DNA of 64,000 nucleotides from Stenotrophomonas sp. 169 (GCF_014621775.1 NZ_CP061204.1:702501-766500); one strand, 5' to 3'. Positions 25,736 through 36,657 are shown, counted from the first letter of the stretch. The notes: generated by a model from the sequence alone, not told the origin. A program made the numbers and translations.

Positions 25736-28447
25736 ATGAACGAGTTCCGCAGCAGCATCATGTTCGCTACCCCTGATATCCCGCTTCGCGACGATGTGCG
25801 CCGGCTTGGCGCCCTTGTGGGCGACCTGCTGGTGGAGCAGGTATCAGAGGCATTCTTCGACGACGTGGAAAGTGTGCGCACGCGGGCCATTGCCCGCCGC
25901 GAGAACGCGTCACCGCTGTCCGACCTGGCCGACGGCCTGGCGGGCCGCTCGCCGCAGCAGGCCGAGGCGATGGTCCGGGCCTTCAGCACGTACTTCCAGG
26001 TGGTCAACATCGCCGAGCGTGTGCATCGCATCCGCCGACGCCGTGATTACCAGCGCGCTGGCACGCAGACCCCGCAGCCCGATGGCCTGCAGGATGCGCT
26101 GCAGCACCTGAAATCGCAGGGCGTGACGTTGGACGAGCTGGAACGCTGGCTGCCGCGCATCGACATCGAACCGGTGTTTACCGCGCATCCCACTGAGGCG
26201 GTGCGACGCGCGTTGCTGGAGAAAGAGCAGCTGATGGTCGCCAGCCTGGTGGACAACCTGGACGGCCAGCGAACGCCCGGTGAAGCGGCTGCCGACGATG
26301 CACGCTTCCGCATGGCGTTGACGGCGTCCTGGCAGACGACCGATTCCTCACCGGTGCGGCCGACCGTGGATGATGAGCGCGAACATGTCGGCTTCTATCT
26401 GGTGCAGGTGCTGTACCGCGTGATTCCCGTGCTGTACGAGTCGCTGCAGCAGGCCCTGCGCGACACCTACGGCGAGAATCTGCCGCTGCCACGCCTGCTG
26501 CGCTTCGGCACGTGGGTGGGCGGCGACATGGATGGCAACCCCAACGTGGATGCCGGCACCATCCGCAGCACACTGGATGCGCAGCGCCGCGCGGTGCTGG
26601 GCCAGTACCAGAAGGAACTACTGCAGCTGGCCAGCCTGCTCAGCCAGTCCACCGAGCGGGTGGCGGTGAGTCCTGCATTGAAGGCAAGGCTGGACGACTA
26701 TCTGCAGCGCCTGCCCGACGTGCAGTCGCGCCCGCGCCATGCCGACATGCCGTACCGCCTGTTGAACGACCGCATGCGCGCTCGCCTGCAGGCGACGCTG
26801 GATGATGGCGACGGCGCCTATGCGGGTCCGGGTGAGCTGATCGAGGACCTGCAGCTGATCCTGGACAGCCTGGTCGCCAATCGCGGCGAACACGCCGGCG
26901 GCTTTGCAGTACAGCGGCTGCTGTGGCGGGTAAAGACGTTCGGCTTCCATCTGGCACGGCTGGATGTACGCCAGGAATCCAGCGTGCATGCACGTGCGCT
27001 GGCGTTGGCGCTGGACGGCGAAGACGCCTGGCAGGCCCGCGACGCCGCCGCGCGTGCCGCGCTGCTGGGGCCGTATGCCAGTGGTGACGAGGCGCTGCCG
27101 GTCACCGATGAAGAGGGTAACCAACGCCTGGATGCGGTGTTCGCCGCACTCGCTGACGCACGCCAACGCCACGGTGCCGATGCGCTGGGCAGCTACATCA
27201 TTTCGATGGCGCATGATCGCGGTGACGTGCTGGCAGTACTGGCGCTGGCCCGCCGCGGCGGCTTGGTCGATGAGGAGGGCGCTGTACCCTTGGACATCGC
27301 CCCACTGTTCGAAACGGTGGACGATCTGCGTCATGGCACCGCGACCCTGCGCGACCTGTTGGCCGATCCGGTCTATCGCGCTCATCTGGCATCGCGTAAT
27401 GACGTGCAGATGGTGATGCTGGGTTACTCCGACAGCAGCAAGGATGGCGGCATCGCGGCATCGCGCTGGGGCCTGCAGCGCGCCCAGGTGGAACTGCTGG
27501 ATGTGGCCGCTGAGAACGGCATCGCCCTGACCTTCTTCCATGGCCGCGGTGGTTCGATCAGCCGTGGCGGTGGCAAGGCCACCCACGCGGTGGACGCATC
27601 GCCGCGTGGCAGCATCGACGGTCGTCTGCGGGTCACCGAGCAGGGCGAAGTAATCCACCGCAAGTACGGCATCCGCGCGCTGGCGGTGCGCTCGCTGGAG
27701 CAGGCCACCGGCGCGGTGCTGCGTTCCAGCCTGCGTCCTCGCGCGCCTGAGCCGCGCGAGGAGGCATGGCGGCCGGTGATGGACGTGGTGGCCGATGCGA
27801 GCAGCACCGCCTACCGTGCGTTCGTCGGCCAACCGCGCTTCATGGATTACTTCCGCACCGCGACGCCGATCGATGTGATCGAGCGGATGACACTGGGTTC
27901 GCGTCCCTCGCGCCGGTTGGGCCAGGACGCAGCGCTGACCAACCTGCGCGCCATTCCCTGGGTGTTCGCCTGGAGCCAGGCGCGTGCGGTGATCCCGGGC
28001 TGGTACGGTGTGGGCACGGGCCTGCAGGCCGCGGTGGATGCCGGCCACGAAGACACGCTGCGGCAGATGGCGCAGGACTGGCCGTTCTTCCGCACCTTCC
28101 TGGATGACATCGCCATGGTGCTCTCGAAGGGCGACATCACCATCGCCGAACAGTTCTCACGGCTGTCCGGCGAACTGCACGGCAGCTTCTTCCCGAAGGT
28201 GCAGGACGAGTGGGCCCTGACCGAGCGCTGGTTGTTGGCGCTGACCGGCCAACCGTCACTGCTGGAGCACGACCAGCGGCTGGCGCTGTCGATCCGCCTG
28301 CGCAACCCCTACGTGGATCCCATCAGCGTGCTGCAGGTAGATCTGCTGCAGCGCTGGCGGGCCAGCGGCGGCGAAGACGACGACCTGCTGCGCGCGCTGG
28401 TGGCGTGCGTCAATGGCGTGTCGCAGGGCGTGCAGAATACCGGCTGA
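25736..28447 (+). CDS. ppc: Phosphoenolpyruvate carboxylase
   Basis: Anaplerotic enzyme of 903 aa forming oxaloacetate from PEP and bicarbonate. The catalytic His lies in [12 protein letters not shown] (His151); [11 protein letters not shown] carries the conserved lysine, [14 protein letters not shown] follows near residue 600, and the C-terminal QNTG is intact. The frame is open from 25658, but ATG 25736 gives [20 protein letters not shown], the family-like start and a normal length. It stands alone between repeat clusters. Confidence 0.97.
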   Translation: MNEFRSSIMFATPDIPLRDDVRRLGALVGDLLVEQVSEAFFDDVESVRTRAIARRENASPLSDLADGLAGRSPQQAEAMVRAFSTYFQVVNIAERVHRIRRRRDYQRAGTQTPQPDGLQDALQHLKSQGVTLDELERWLPRIDIEPVFTAHPTEAVRRALLEKEQLMVASLVDNLDGQRTPGEAAADDARFRMALTASWQTTDSSPVRPTVDDEREHVGFYLVQVLYRVIPVLYESLQQALRDTYGENLPLPRLLRFGTWVGGDMDGNPNVDAGTIRSTLDAQRRAVLGQYQKELLQLASLLSQSTERVAVSPALKARLDDYLQRLPDVQSRPRHADMPYRLLNDRMRARLQATLDDGDGAYAGPGELIEDLQLILDSLVANRGEHAGGFAVQRLLWRVKTFGFHLARLDVRQESSVHARALALALDGEDAWQARDAAARAALLGPYASGDEALPVTDEEGNQRLDAVFAALADARQRHGADALGSYIISMAHDRGDVLAVLALARRGGLVDEEGAVPLDIAPLFETVDDLRHGTATLRDLLADPVYRAHLASRNDVQMVMLGYSDSSKDGGIAASRWGLQRAQVELLDVAAENGIALTFFHGRGGSISRGGGKATHAVDASPRGSIDGRLRVTEQGEVIHRKYGIRALAVRSLEQATGAVLRSSLRPRAPEPREEAWRPVMDVVADASSTAYRAFVGQPRFMDYFRTATPIDVIERMTLGSRPSRRLGQDAALTNLRAIPWVFAWSQARAVIPGWYGVGTGLQAAVDAGHEDTLRQMAQDWPFFRTFLDDIAMVLSKGDITIAEQFSRLSGELHGSFFPKVQDEWALTERWLLALTGQPSLLEHDQRLALSIRLRNPYVDPISVLQVDLLQRWRASGGEDDDLLRALVACVNGVSQGVQNTG

Positions 28448-28456
28448 CGCTTGGGT

Positions 28457-28733
28457 GCGCCGAGCCAGCTGAGGTCTGAAACACACCGCGCTGCGCGCTC
28501 GCCGAGCACGGCTCGGCGCTACCAGGTGGGCCGCTTCCGTGCGCCCGTAGCGCCGAGCCACGCTCGGCGGAATCTGTCCGGCACGGTGGTGGCACACGCC
28601 GCGCTGCGCGCTCGCCGAGCATGGCTCGGCGCTACCGGGTGGGCCGCGTTCGTGGGTCTGTAGCGCCGAGCCACGCTCGGCGGAATCTGTCCGGCACGGC
28701 GGTGTGTGGCACACGCCGCGCACGGGTCGGCGT
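28457..28733. repeat. SMAG cluster with 113-bp tandem duplication
   Basis: At least five GCCGAGC..GCTCGGC palindromes. The unit starting GTAGCGCCGAGCCACG and continuing AATCTGTCCGGCACGG begins at 28547 and again at 28660. Inverted partners ending GCTACC lie at 28500-28523 and 28613-28636. The cluster fills the space between ppc and the convergent thioesterase gene. Confidence 0.88.
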
Positions 28734-28737
28734 AACC

Positions 28738-29244
28738 TCATCCTTCCGGCGCAGGCGGGTTCGATGCAAGCAGTTCCAGATGCCGCTGTTCCATCTCCTG
28801 CCGCAACTGGCGGCGCAGCAGTGCGGCAGCGTGGCGGCGCTTTTCGTCGGAGGAGGTCGGCTGCAACGCAGGCACGGCCGTGGGGCGGCCTTCCTCATCC
28901 ACTGCCACCATGGTGAAGAAGCAGCTGTTGGCGTGGCGCACGCTCCGCTTGAGGATGTCCTCGGCCACGACCTTGACGCCGATCTCCATCGAAGAGGTGC
29001 CGGTGTAGTTCACCGACGCCAGGAACGTGACCAGCTCGCCCACGGCGATAGGCTGGCGGAACATCACCTGATCCACCGACAGAGTGACCACGTAATGACC
29101 GGCGAAGCGGCTCGCGCAGGCATAGGCCACCTGGTCGAGCAGGCGCAGCACGGCACCGCCGTGGACCTTGCCGGAGAAATTGGCCATGTCCGGTGTCATC
29201 AACACCGTCATGGTGAGCTGGTGGGATTTGAGTTCGGTCGACAT
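28738..29244 (-). CDS. Acyl-CoA thioesterase, hotdog fold
   Basis: 168-aa YciA/ACOT-like thioesterase. The hotdog core has MANFSGKVHGGAVLRLLDQV, with the conserved Asn and HGG helix, then VDQVMFRQPIAVGELVTFLA. The C-terminal 30 residues are a charged helix (SSDEKRRHAAALLRRQLRQE). It is cytoplasmic, hydrolysing acyl-CoA, with substrate range unknown. The start at 29244 (MSTELKSHQLTMTVLMTPD) fits the family. Its 3' end runs directly into the SMAG cluster. Confidence 0.9.
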   Translation of the reverse strand: MSTELKSHQLTMTVLMTPDMANFSGKVHGGAVLRLLDQVAYACASRFAGHYVVTLSVDQVMFRQPIAVGELVTFLASVNYTGTSSMEIGVKVVAEDILKRSVRHANSCFFTMVAVDEEGRPTAVPALQPTSSDEKRRHAAALLRRQLRQEMEQRHLELLASNPPAPEG

Positions 29245-29282
29245 GTGGCCATCTTCGCATGGGGCGGCAAGCCAGTGCCCTG

Positions 29283-29350
29283 GTAGAGCCGACTTCAGTC
29301 GGCTGCGGGGCCTTGATGGAAAATGCCAGCCGACTCAAGTCGGCTCTACC
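29283..29350. repeat. Inverted pair of GTAG palindromes with GCCGACTT core
   Basis: GTAGAGCCGACTTCAGTCGG and its inverted partner ending GTCGGCTCTACC flank 25 bp. Same class as the tandem array after secA. It lies between the thioesterase promoter side and the metK terminator. Confidence 0.9.
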
Positions 29351-29378
29351 CGCAACCCACGCGGGCGTTCGATTGGCG

Positions 29379-29405
29379 AAAAAAAGGGCCGCTTGCGCGG
29401 CCCTT
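29379..29405 (-). terminator. Rho-independent terminator of metK
   Basis: On the minus strand, stem AAGGGCCGC / GCGGCCCTT with GCAA loop followed by a run of Ts. It ends 24 bases after the metK stop. Confidence 0.95.
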
Positions 29406-29429
29406 CGGATGGTGCGTGGTGCTTACCGC

Positions 29430-30641
<1,212 letters not shown>

Positions 30642-30790
30642 CAGGCGTTATATCCCTTGATTCGGATGGAAAGATGGGCGCGAATGATACACGGCGCGCG
30701 TCGCACGTGCATTGTGGACTGCAACGGGTTGCCCGTGGTTAAGGTGTTGTGCCCGGATGTGAGGGTAGCGGGGAACGATGACTCGCGCGT

Positions 30791-30815
30791 GGTAGCGCCG
30801 AGCCACGCTCGGCGA
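30791..30815. repeat. SMAG palindrome
   Basis: Single GTAGCGCCGAGC-CAC-GCTCGGCG copy upstream of the membrane hydrolase gene, between the divergent metK promoter and that gene. Confidence 0.88.
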
Positions 30816-30864
30816 GCGCAGCGACAACAGTCCACACGCAGCGCGCGGCTGCTAGCATCGGCCG

Positions 30865-31899
30865 ATGGACTCCCTTACCCAGATCGTACTTGGCGGCGCC
30901 GTAGCCGCTGTCATCGCCCCGGCCGGCCACCGTCGCGCTGCGTTGCTGGCCGGCGCCGCGCTGGGCACGCTGCCGGATCTCGACGCCTTGTGGCTGGGCT
31001 TCATGGCGGCCGACCCGGTGGCGGTGATGACCGAGCACCGCAGCTTCAGCCACTCGCTGCTGGTGCTGCCGTGGGTCGCCGCCGCGCTGTGGTGGTTGTT
31101 CAAACGGTTCGGCAACGGACGCGTGGCGCAGGCGCCGGTGCGCTGGTTCTGGGCGATGCAGCTGGCGCTGGTCACCCATCCGCTGCTGGACGCGATGACG
31201 GTCTATGGCACGCAGCTGTGGTGGCCGCTGCAGCCCTCGCCGGCCATGGGCTCGAACATCTTCATCATCGATCCGCTGTACACGGTGTGGTTGCTGCTGG
31301 GTTGTGTGCTGGCGTGGTTCGGCCGAAGCCGCCCGTGGGCGGGCAGGGCACTGGCGGTCGCGCTGGTGGTCAGCAGCGGCTATCTGGGCTGGAGCCTGTT
31401 GGCCAAGGCACAGGTCGACCGCGCTGCGCAGCAGAGCTTGGCGGCGATGGGGCTGGGGGACGCCCCGCGGTTCTCGGTGCCGATGCCGTTCAACACGCTG
31501 CTGTGGCGGGTGGTGGCGATGACGCCGAGCGGGTATGTGGTGGCGGACCGTTCGCTGGTGGCCGACAAGGGGCCGATGCACTTTGAAGGTTTCGCCTCCA
31601 ACGTCCAGGCGCTGCGGCAAGCCGGTGATATCCCGTCGGTGAAGCGCCTGACCTGGTTCAATCGTGGCTTCATGCGTGCGCAGGTGGTCGACGGGCGTCT
31701 GGTGTTGAGTGACCTGCGGATGGGCCTGGAGCCGGATTACACGTTCAACTTCGCAGTGGCCGAACAGCGCGACGGGCAATGGCGCGGCATCGTGCCGGAG
31801 CAGCTGCGCAGTGATTACAGCAGCCCCGAAGCGCGCGCCGACGTCAGTCGCCGGTTGGGCGAGATGTGGGACCGCATCTGGCAGGAACCCAAACGGTAG
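30865..31899 (+). CDS. Metal-dependent hydrolase, YdjM/DUF457-type inner membrane protein
   Basis: 344-aa protein with four to five N-terminal membrane segments (within about 1-175) and a C-terminal soluble domain. Conserved motifs of the YdjM/LexA-regulated membrane hydrolase family are visible: GTLPDLDAL near residue 35, HRSFSHSLL near 58, and THPLLDAMTVYGT near 105. These His/Asp residues probably bind metal in or at the membrane. The substrate is unknown. The stop codon is the TAG of a SMAG GTAG head, so the repeat boundary coincides with the end of the gene. Confidence 0.85.
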   Translation: MDSLTQIVLGGAVAAVIAPAGHRRAALLAGAALGTLPDLDALWLGFMAADPVAVMTEHRSFSHSLLVLPWVAAALWWLFKRFGNGRVAQAPVRWFWAMQLALVTHPLLDAMTVYGTQLWWPLQPSPAMGSNIFIIDPLYTVWLLLGCVLAWFGRSRPWAGRALAVALVVSSGYLGWSLLAKAQVDRAAQQSLAAMGLGDAPRFSVPMPFNTLLWRVVAMTPSGYVVADRSLVADKGPMHFEGFASNVQALRQAGDIPSVKRLTWFNRGFMRAQVVDGRLVLSDLRMGLEPDYTFNFAVAEQRDGQWRGIVPEQLRSDYSSPEARADVSRRLGEMWDRIWQEPKR

Positions 31900-31988
31900 C
31901 GCCGAGCCATGCTCGGCGGGATCTGTCCGGCGTGATGGTGTCTGACGCAGGCCGCGCTGCGCGCTCGCCGAGCACGGCTCGGCGCTAC
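31896..31988. repeat. Inverted pair of SMAG palindromes
   Basis: The GTAG head at 31896 overlaps the stop codon of the preceding gene. A second palindrome in opposite orientation ends GCTACC at 31988. The inner part contains GATCTGTCCGGCGTG, close to the AATCTGTCCGGCACG seen in other copies. Confidence 0.9.
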
Positions 31989-32020
31989 CAGGGCAGATCG
32001 CGTGCGTATCGGGGCGATGG

Positions 32021-32848
32021 TCAATAGACCGTGGCGCGGGCCTGTACGAACGAGAAGAAGAACACGGCATTCGGATCGTTCTGCACCTGGCGGAACTCGC
32101 GGCGCATGCCGTCCACGGTCTCTTCGTCCACGGTGCCGGCCTGCAGCAGCTGCTCTGCCGCCGACAGCAGCACCTGTTCCCAGAACGCGATCATCGTCTT
32201 GCGGCGGGCGGGTTCGCGGTTGTCCAGATGGATCGTCTTGATCTCGGTGTGTACATCGCGATAGCCCCCGGCCAGCAGCAGGTTGCCCAGTTTCGCCCCG
32301 ACAAACGGGTCACCGCCGTTGTCATGCTGGAAATCGTTGAACGCCATCCAGTAACGCCAGATGTGCGGCGAGTACGGATCGAGCAGGAAAGAGGCGTTCA
32401 TCACTTCGGTGATGTACACCGGCGAGCCCGGAGACAGCACCCTGCGCACTTCGCTGAGCACCCGCGCCGGCGACGGCACATGTTCCAGCACCCAGCACAG
32501 GAACGCGCCGTCGAACGAGCGCGCACCGAACGGCAGTTCGCCGGCATCGGCGTGATGCAGCACGTAGCGGTCGCTGCACCACGGCGTCTTCTCCAGGTTG
32601 CCCCGTGCGGTCGCCAGCTGGGCTTCGCTCAGGTCGACGCCGGTGACATGCAGTTCCGGGAAACGGCGCAGCAGGATCTCGGTCTGTGCGCCCACGCCGC
32701 TGCCGACTTCAAGCAACCGGCTGACGCCGGTGTAGTCGATCTGCCCGAAGATGGTGGGTTCGAGCAGGCGCGCCTGGGTCATCAGGCGCTCCTGTTCAGT
32801 GCTGGAAAAGCCATGCAGGTAGGTGGGCGAAGAAATCGGCGGCGTCAT
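32021..32848 (-). CDS. Class I SAM-dependent methyltransferase
   Basis: 275-aa Rossmann methyltransferase. Motif I is LLEVGSGVGAQTE (about 45-57), followed by VTGVDLSEAQLATAR, DAGELPFGARSFDGAFLCWV and a motif VLSEVRRVLSPGS. The substrate is not clear; the pattern is that of a Methyltransf_11/25 small-molecule enzyme. ATG 32848 is chosen because the longer frame (to 32893) would be translated from SMAG sequence. It follows dusB after 41 bp in the same direction and may be co-transcribed, with a SMAG in between. Confidence 0.87.
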   Translation of the reverse strand: MTPPISSPTYLHGFSSTEQERLMTQARLLEPTIFGQIDYTGVSRLLEVGSGVGAQTEILLRRFPELHVTGVDLSEAQLATARGNLEKTPWCSDRYVLHHADAGELPFGARSFDGAFLCWVLEHVPSPARVLSEVRRVLSPGSPVYITEVMNASFLLDPYSPHIWRYWMAFNDFQHDNGGDPFVGAKLGNLLLAGGYRDVHTEIKTIHLDNREPARRKTMIAFWEQVLLSAAEQLLQAGTVDEETVDGMRREFRQVQNDPNAVFFFSFVQARATVY

Positions 32849-32860
32849 GGGGGTATCCGG

Positions 32861-32883
32861 GTAGCGCCGAGTGGTGCTCGGCG
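32861..32883. repeat. SMAG palindrome between dusB and the methyltransferase
   Basis: GTAGCGCCGAG-TGGT-GCTCGGCG, a variant with an altered centre, 7 bases after the dusB stop on the minus strand. Confidence 0.8.
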
Positions 32884-32889
32884 AAAGGG

Positions 32890-33894
32890 TCAATCGACGA
32901 GCGCTGTCTCGCGCGCATCGGCGATCAACCGATCAAAGTACTCAGTGGTCAAGGCGATCTGGCTGTTCGGGTCTTCAGCGCGGTTGACCACTGCGCGGAA
33001 CGCGGCATTCTCGGGCCGATCCTTGGCGTACCAGCCCAGATGCTTGCGCGCGATGCGCACGCCCTGAGGCTCGCCGTAAAACGCGTGCAGTGCGGACAGG
33101 TGGCCGAGCAGGATGTCGCGGACCTCCGCCAGCGAGGGCGGCGGCAGGGTCTGACCGGTCGCCAGATAGTGGGCGACTTCGCGGAAGATCCAGGGTCGGC
33201 CCTGCGCGGCGCGGCCGATCATCACCGCATCCACGCCGGTCTTTGCCAGCACCTGCGCGGCCTTGAGCGGCGAGTCGATATCGCCGTTGGCGATCACCGG
33301 GATGCGCAGTGCGGCCTTGATCGCGCCGATCGTCTCGTACTCGGCGTGGCCAGTGTAGTGCTGGTCGCGGGTGCGGCCGTGCACCGCCAGTGCGGCGATG
33401 CCGCTGTCTTCGGCGATGTGGGCAATGCGCGGCCCATTGCGGTGGTCGCAGTCCCAACCGGTGCGGATCTTCAAGGTGACCGGCACGTCGACCGCACCGA
33501 CCACGGCGCTGAGGATGCGCGCGACCAGGTCCTCATCCCGCATCAGGGCCGATCCGGCCCAGGCGTTGCACACCTTCTTGGCCGGACAGCCCATGTTGAT
33601 GTCGATGATCTGCGCGCCATGGTCGACGTTGTAGCGCGCGGCCTCGGCCAGCTGCTGTGGCTCGGTGCCGGCGATCTGTACGCTGATCGGATCCGGCTCG
33701 CCCGCGTGGTCCATGCGATGCAGCGACTTGCGCGTGGTCCAGAAGCGCGGGTCGCTGATGGTCATTTCCGAGGCAGCCAGCCCTGCGCCCAGCCGCTTGC
33801 ACAGCAGGCGGAACGGTTTGTCGGTGACCCCGGCCATGGGCGCGAGCACGACGTTGGGGGCAATGGAATAAGGGCCGATCTGCATGGCGGCCAT
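32890..33894 (-). CDS. dusB: tRNA-dihydrouridine synthase DusB
   Basis: 334-aa flavoprotein that reduces uridine in the tRNA D-loop. The TIM barrel begins APMAGVTDKPFRLLCK, the active-site cysteine lies in NMGCPAKKVC, and the flavin phosphate site is MIGRAAQGRPWIFREV. The C-terminal helical domain contains RIARKHLGWYAKD. The length and the MAGVTDKPFR form point to the DusB subgroup. In many gammaproteobacteria dusB precedes fis; here fis is absent and a methyltransferase gene follows. The start could also be ATG 33885 (MQIGPYSI). Confidence 0.93.
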   Translation of the reverse strand: MAAMQIGPYSIAPNVVLAPMAGVTDKPFRLLCKRLGAGLAASEMTISDPRFWTTRKSLHRMDHAGEPDPISVQIAGTEPQQLAEAARYNVDHGAQIIDINMGCPAKKVCNAWAGSALMRDEDLVARILSAVVGAVDVPVTLKIRTGWDCDHRNGPRIAHIAEDSGIAALAVHGRTRDQHYTGHAEYETIGAIKAALRIPVIANGDIDSPLKAAQVLAKTGVDAVMIGRAAQGRPWIFREVAHYLATGQTLPPPSLAEVRDILLGHLSALHAFYGEPQGVRIARKHLGWYAKDRPENAAFRAVVNRAEDPNSQIALTTEYFDRLIADARETALVD

Positions 33895-34053
33895 TGTAGT
33901 GCCGGTGTGCGGGCCGAAGGCGCCCGGCTGCGGCCCGGTTCAGGCCGATCTGGAAGGGGCTCATGCCGCACCGGCATCAGCAGATGCTTGACGGTTGCTT
34001 CCGCTGGTCGCAGCGCGGGCCCATGGTGGGCGGCTGGGTCTGTCGAACGAACC

Positions 34054-34153
34054 CCGCCGAGCAGGGCTCGGCGCTACCAGGGCAACCACGCGGTAGCGCC
34101 GAGCCACGCTCGGCGAGCGCAGCGGCGGCACCGTGACGGCCAGCGGCCGTCAC
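34054..34153. repeat. SMAG pair plus a TGACGGCC palindrome
   Basis: An inverted SMAG ending GCTACC (34054-34078), a direct SMAG from 34092 to about 34116, and TGACGGCCAGCGGCCGTCA at 34133-34153. Two repeat classes sit side by side between the end of rbsK and the start of dusB, which covers most of the 269-bp gap. Confidence 0.88.
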
Positions 34154-34163
34154 CATGCGTTGA

Positions 34164-35126
34164 TCAGGCGTGCTGGTCGTCCGGGGTGAAGTGCGGCATG
34201 GCGGCGGCCGCGCCTTCCTTTTCCGTGGAACGCCCGGCGAACTGGTTGGCGAAACGCACGTGGCGCGCGAACGGAGCATCCGGCGCGTGCGCGATGGACG
34301 CCACCAACGCACCGTTGAAGGCATCGCCGGCCCCGGTGGTGTCGATCGCGTGGACCTGCTCGGCACCCACGCGGTAGTAAGGCTGGCTGTCACCGCGCAG
34401 GGTATCTTCGTCGTGCGACACGAACACGCCCACGGCGCCCAGCGTCACCACGACCGTGCCACTGCCCACCAGCTTGCGGCACAGCGCATGCAGGCTGGCA
34501 CCGTCCAAGGCGGCGACATCGTTCGGGTCGATCCGCTCGCCTACGTGGCGGCTGAGCAGTGCGGCGAACTCGGTTTCGTTCGGGGTGATCACATCGGCCA
34601 GCTTGAGCAGGCCGATGCTGGACGGCGCGTCGGCCGGTGCCGCATTGAGCACGGTGGTGACACCGGCCTCGCGGGCCAGCGCCAGCGCCGCTTCGATGGT
34701 CTCCACGGGCGATTCCAGCTGCACCAGCACGACCTTGGCAGCCGCCAGCAGCGCTTGCTGCTGCTGGACGAAGCCAATGCTCAGGGCGGCGTTGGCGCCG
34801 GGGCCGATGACGATCGTGTTGCGGCCACGGGCATCGACGTAGATGCCGCCCGTGCCGGTCGGCTCGCTGCTCGCCTCGGCGGTCAGGGTGAAGCCGTCCT
34901 GTGCCGCCAGGCCACGGGCCATGGCGCCACCCGCGTCGTCGCCCAGGGCGCAGACAAAGGTGGTGTCTGCACCGGCGCGGCGTGCCGCGACGGCCTGGTT
35001 GAAGCCCTTTCCGCCCGGGCCGGTGCTGTAGCGCCCGGCGATGGTCGCCCCGGGTGCCGGCAGCGCTTCGCAGCGCCACACATGATCGACATTGAAGGAA
35101 CCGACGACAACGACGTTGCTGCTCAT
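34164..35126 (-). CDS. rbsK: Ribokinase-type PfkB sugar/nucleoside kinase
   Basis: 320-aa PfkB-family kinase. Signature 1 is GPGGKGFNQAVAARRAGA, and signature 2 is DTTGAGDAFNGALVAS with the catalytic Asp. The overall order matches ribokinase. It lies 42 bp downstream of a NupC-type nucleoside transporter on the same strand, which suggests that it phosphorylates ribose, or a nucleoside, released after import. There is no ribose ABC transporter or nucleoside hydrolase in the window, so the true substrate could be a nucleoside rather than ribose. Confidence 0.87.
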   Translation of the reverse strand: MSSNVVVVGSFNVDHVWRCEALPAPGATIAGRYSTGPGGKGFNQAVAARRAGADTTFVCALGDDAGGAMARGLAAQDGFTLTAEASSEPTGTGGIYVDARGRNTIVIGPGANAALSIGFVQQQQALLAAAKVVLVQLESPVETIEAALALAREAGVTTVLNAAPADAPSSIGLLKLADVITPNETEFAALLSRHVGERIDPNDVAALDGASLHALCRKLVGSGTVVVTLGAVGVFVSHDEDTLRGDSQPYYRVGAEQVHAIDTTGAGDAFNGALVASIAHAPDAPFARHVRFANQFAGRSTEKEGAAAAMPHFTPDDQHA

Positions 35127-35168
35127 AGGAAAACTGTTCTCAGTGAAGCGCGGTTGATCCGAAGCGTA

Positions 35169-36467
35169 TCAACCAAAGTGGGTCAGGACGCCGGCGATCG
35201 TGGCGGTCATGAAGGTGGCAATGGTACCGCCCAACACCGCGCGAAGGCCGAAACGGGCCAGATCGTGGCGGCGTTCCGGCGCAAGCCCGCCGATGCCGCC
35301 GATCTGGATCGCGATGGAGCTGAAGTTGGCGAAGCCGCACAGTGCGTAGGTGGCGATCAGGCGGCCTTCGTCGGACAAGGTAACCCCTGCGACCTGGCCG
35401 TTGATGATGCGCGACAGCTCGGAATACGCGACGAATTCGTTGATCACCACCTTCTGGCCGATCAGCGAACCGACCGTGCTGGCATCGGCCCACGGGGTGC
35501 CGATGACCCACGCGATCGGCGCGAGCAGATAGCCGAAGATGGTCGACAGGTTGGTCGGGCGGCCAATGGCTGCCGCCAGGCCGGTCACATCACCGATCCA
35601 GGTCAGCGGTGCGTTGATCAGCGCGATGAGGGCGATGAAGGCCAGCAGCATGGCGCCGATGTTCAGGGCCAGCTTGAGGCCATCGGCGGCGCCACCGGCG
35701 GCCGCATCGATGATGTTGCTGGACGTCTTCTCCACTTCCATCTTTACGGTGCCGCGTGTCAGCGGCGTGCCGGTTTCCGGAATCAGCAGCTTGGCGACGA
35801 CCAGCGTGGCCGGCGCGGCCATGATGCTGGCGGCCAGCAGGTGCTTGGCGTAGAACGCCTGCGCCTCCGGATCGCCACCGCCCAGCATGCCCACATACGC
35901 CGCCAGGACACCGCCGGCAATGTGCGCCATGCCGCCGATCATCATCGTCAGCAGCTCGGACTCGGTCATCTTGGAGATGTACGGACGCACCGTCAGCGGG
36001 GCTTCGGTCTGACCAATGAACACGCTGGCGCAGACGCTGGTGGTTTCCGCGCCGGATACCCGCATGACCTTGGTGATCGCCAGCGCCATCACGCGCACGA
36101 TCGCCTGCATCACGTTCAGGTGATACAGCACGCCCATCAGCGCAGAGAAGAAGATGATGGTCGGCAGCACCTGGAAGGCGAAGATGAAGCCGTAGCTGTC
36201 CACGTTCATCAGCGAGCCGAAGATGAAGCCGGAGCCCTCGTTGACGAAGCTCAGCACGCGCACGAAACCGTGGCCGAGCGCATCGAACACATCGCGACCA
36301 CCCGGCACCAGCAGCACCACCGCGGCGAAGGCGATCTGCAGGACGAGGCCGGTGATGACCAGTTTCCAGTCCACCGCACGCTTGTTGTTGGAGAACAGCC
36401 AAGTGATGCCGATGAGCACCGCCAGACCAAACAGGCCGAAGCCGATCCTGCCCAAACCTTCGACCAT
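35169..36467 (-). CDS. NupC-type concentrative nucleoside transporter
   Basis: 432-aa inner-membrane protein of the CNT family. Many hydrophobic segments are present, with the signature INEFVAYSEL, the LCGFANFSSIAIQIGGIGGL segment and VCASVFIGQTEAPLTVRPY typical of these transporters. Import is driven by Na+ or H+. The frame is open to 36530, but ATG 36467 gives MVEGLGRIGFGLFG, a natural first helix. The downstream kinase gene suggests import coupled to phosphorylation. Confidence 0.93.
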   Translation of the reverse strand: MVEGLGRIGFGLFGLAVLIGITWLFSNNKRAVDWKLVITGLVLQIAFAAVVLLVPGGRDVFDALGHGFVRVLSFVNEGSGFIFGSLMNVDSYGFIFAFQVLPTIIFFSALMGVLYHLNVMQAIVRVMALAITKVMRVSGAETTSVCASVFIGQTEAPLTVRPYISKMTESELLTMMIGGMAHIAGGVLAAYVGMLGGGDPEAQAFYAKHLLAASIMAAPATLVVAKLLIPETGTPLTRGTVKMEVEKTSSNIIDAAAGGAADGLKLALNIGAMLLAFIALIALINAPLTWIGDVTGLAAAIGRPTNLSTIFGYLLAPIAWVIGTPWADASTVGSLIGQKVVINEFVAYSELSRIINGQVAGVTLSDEGRLIATYALCGFANFSSIAIQIGGIGGLAPERRHDLARFGLRAVLGGTIATFMTATIAGVLTHFG

Positions 36468-36657
36468 GATGAATCCCCTGAGGGCACCGCGAAAAACGGG
36501 AAGCCTAGTGCAGGGCAGGGGCGGGGGCAAGGAAAAGCGGCGAGCAAGATGCGATCAGCGGCGAAACGGCCTGCGGGTGGCAGGCAGGGCAAGGCATCCC
36601 TGCAGGTAGAATATGGACCTTGAAGCCCGGTCTGCGGGCCTGCAGCAGGAGATTCGC

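Noticed and set aside
30642..30700. SAM riboswitch upstream of metK
   Set aside because: The leader is short and shows none of the conserved SAM-I, SAM-II or SAM-IV landmarks.
34170..36623. Open frame of about 800 codons antisense to rbsK and nupC
   Set aside because: Histidine/arginine/glutamine-rich composition typical of an antisense shadow; both genes on the other strand have clear family motifs.
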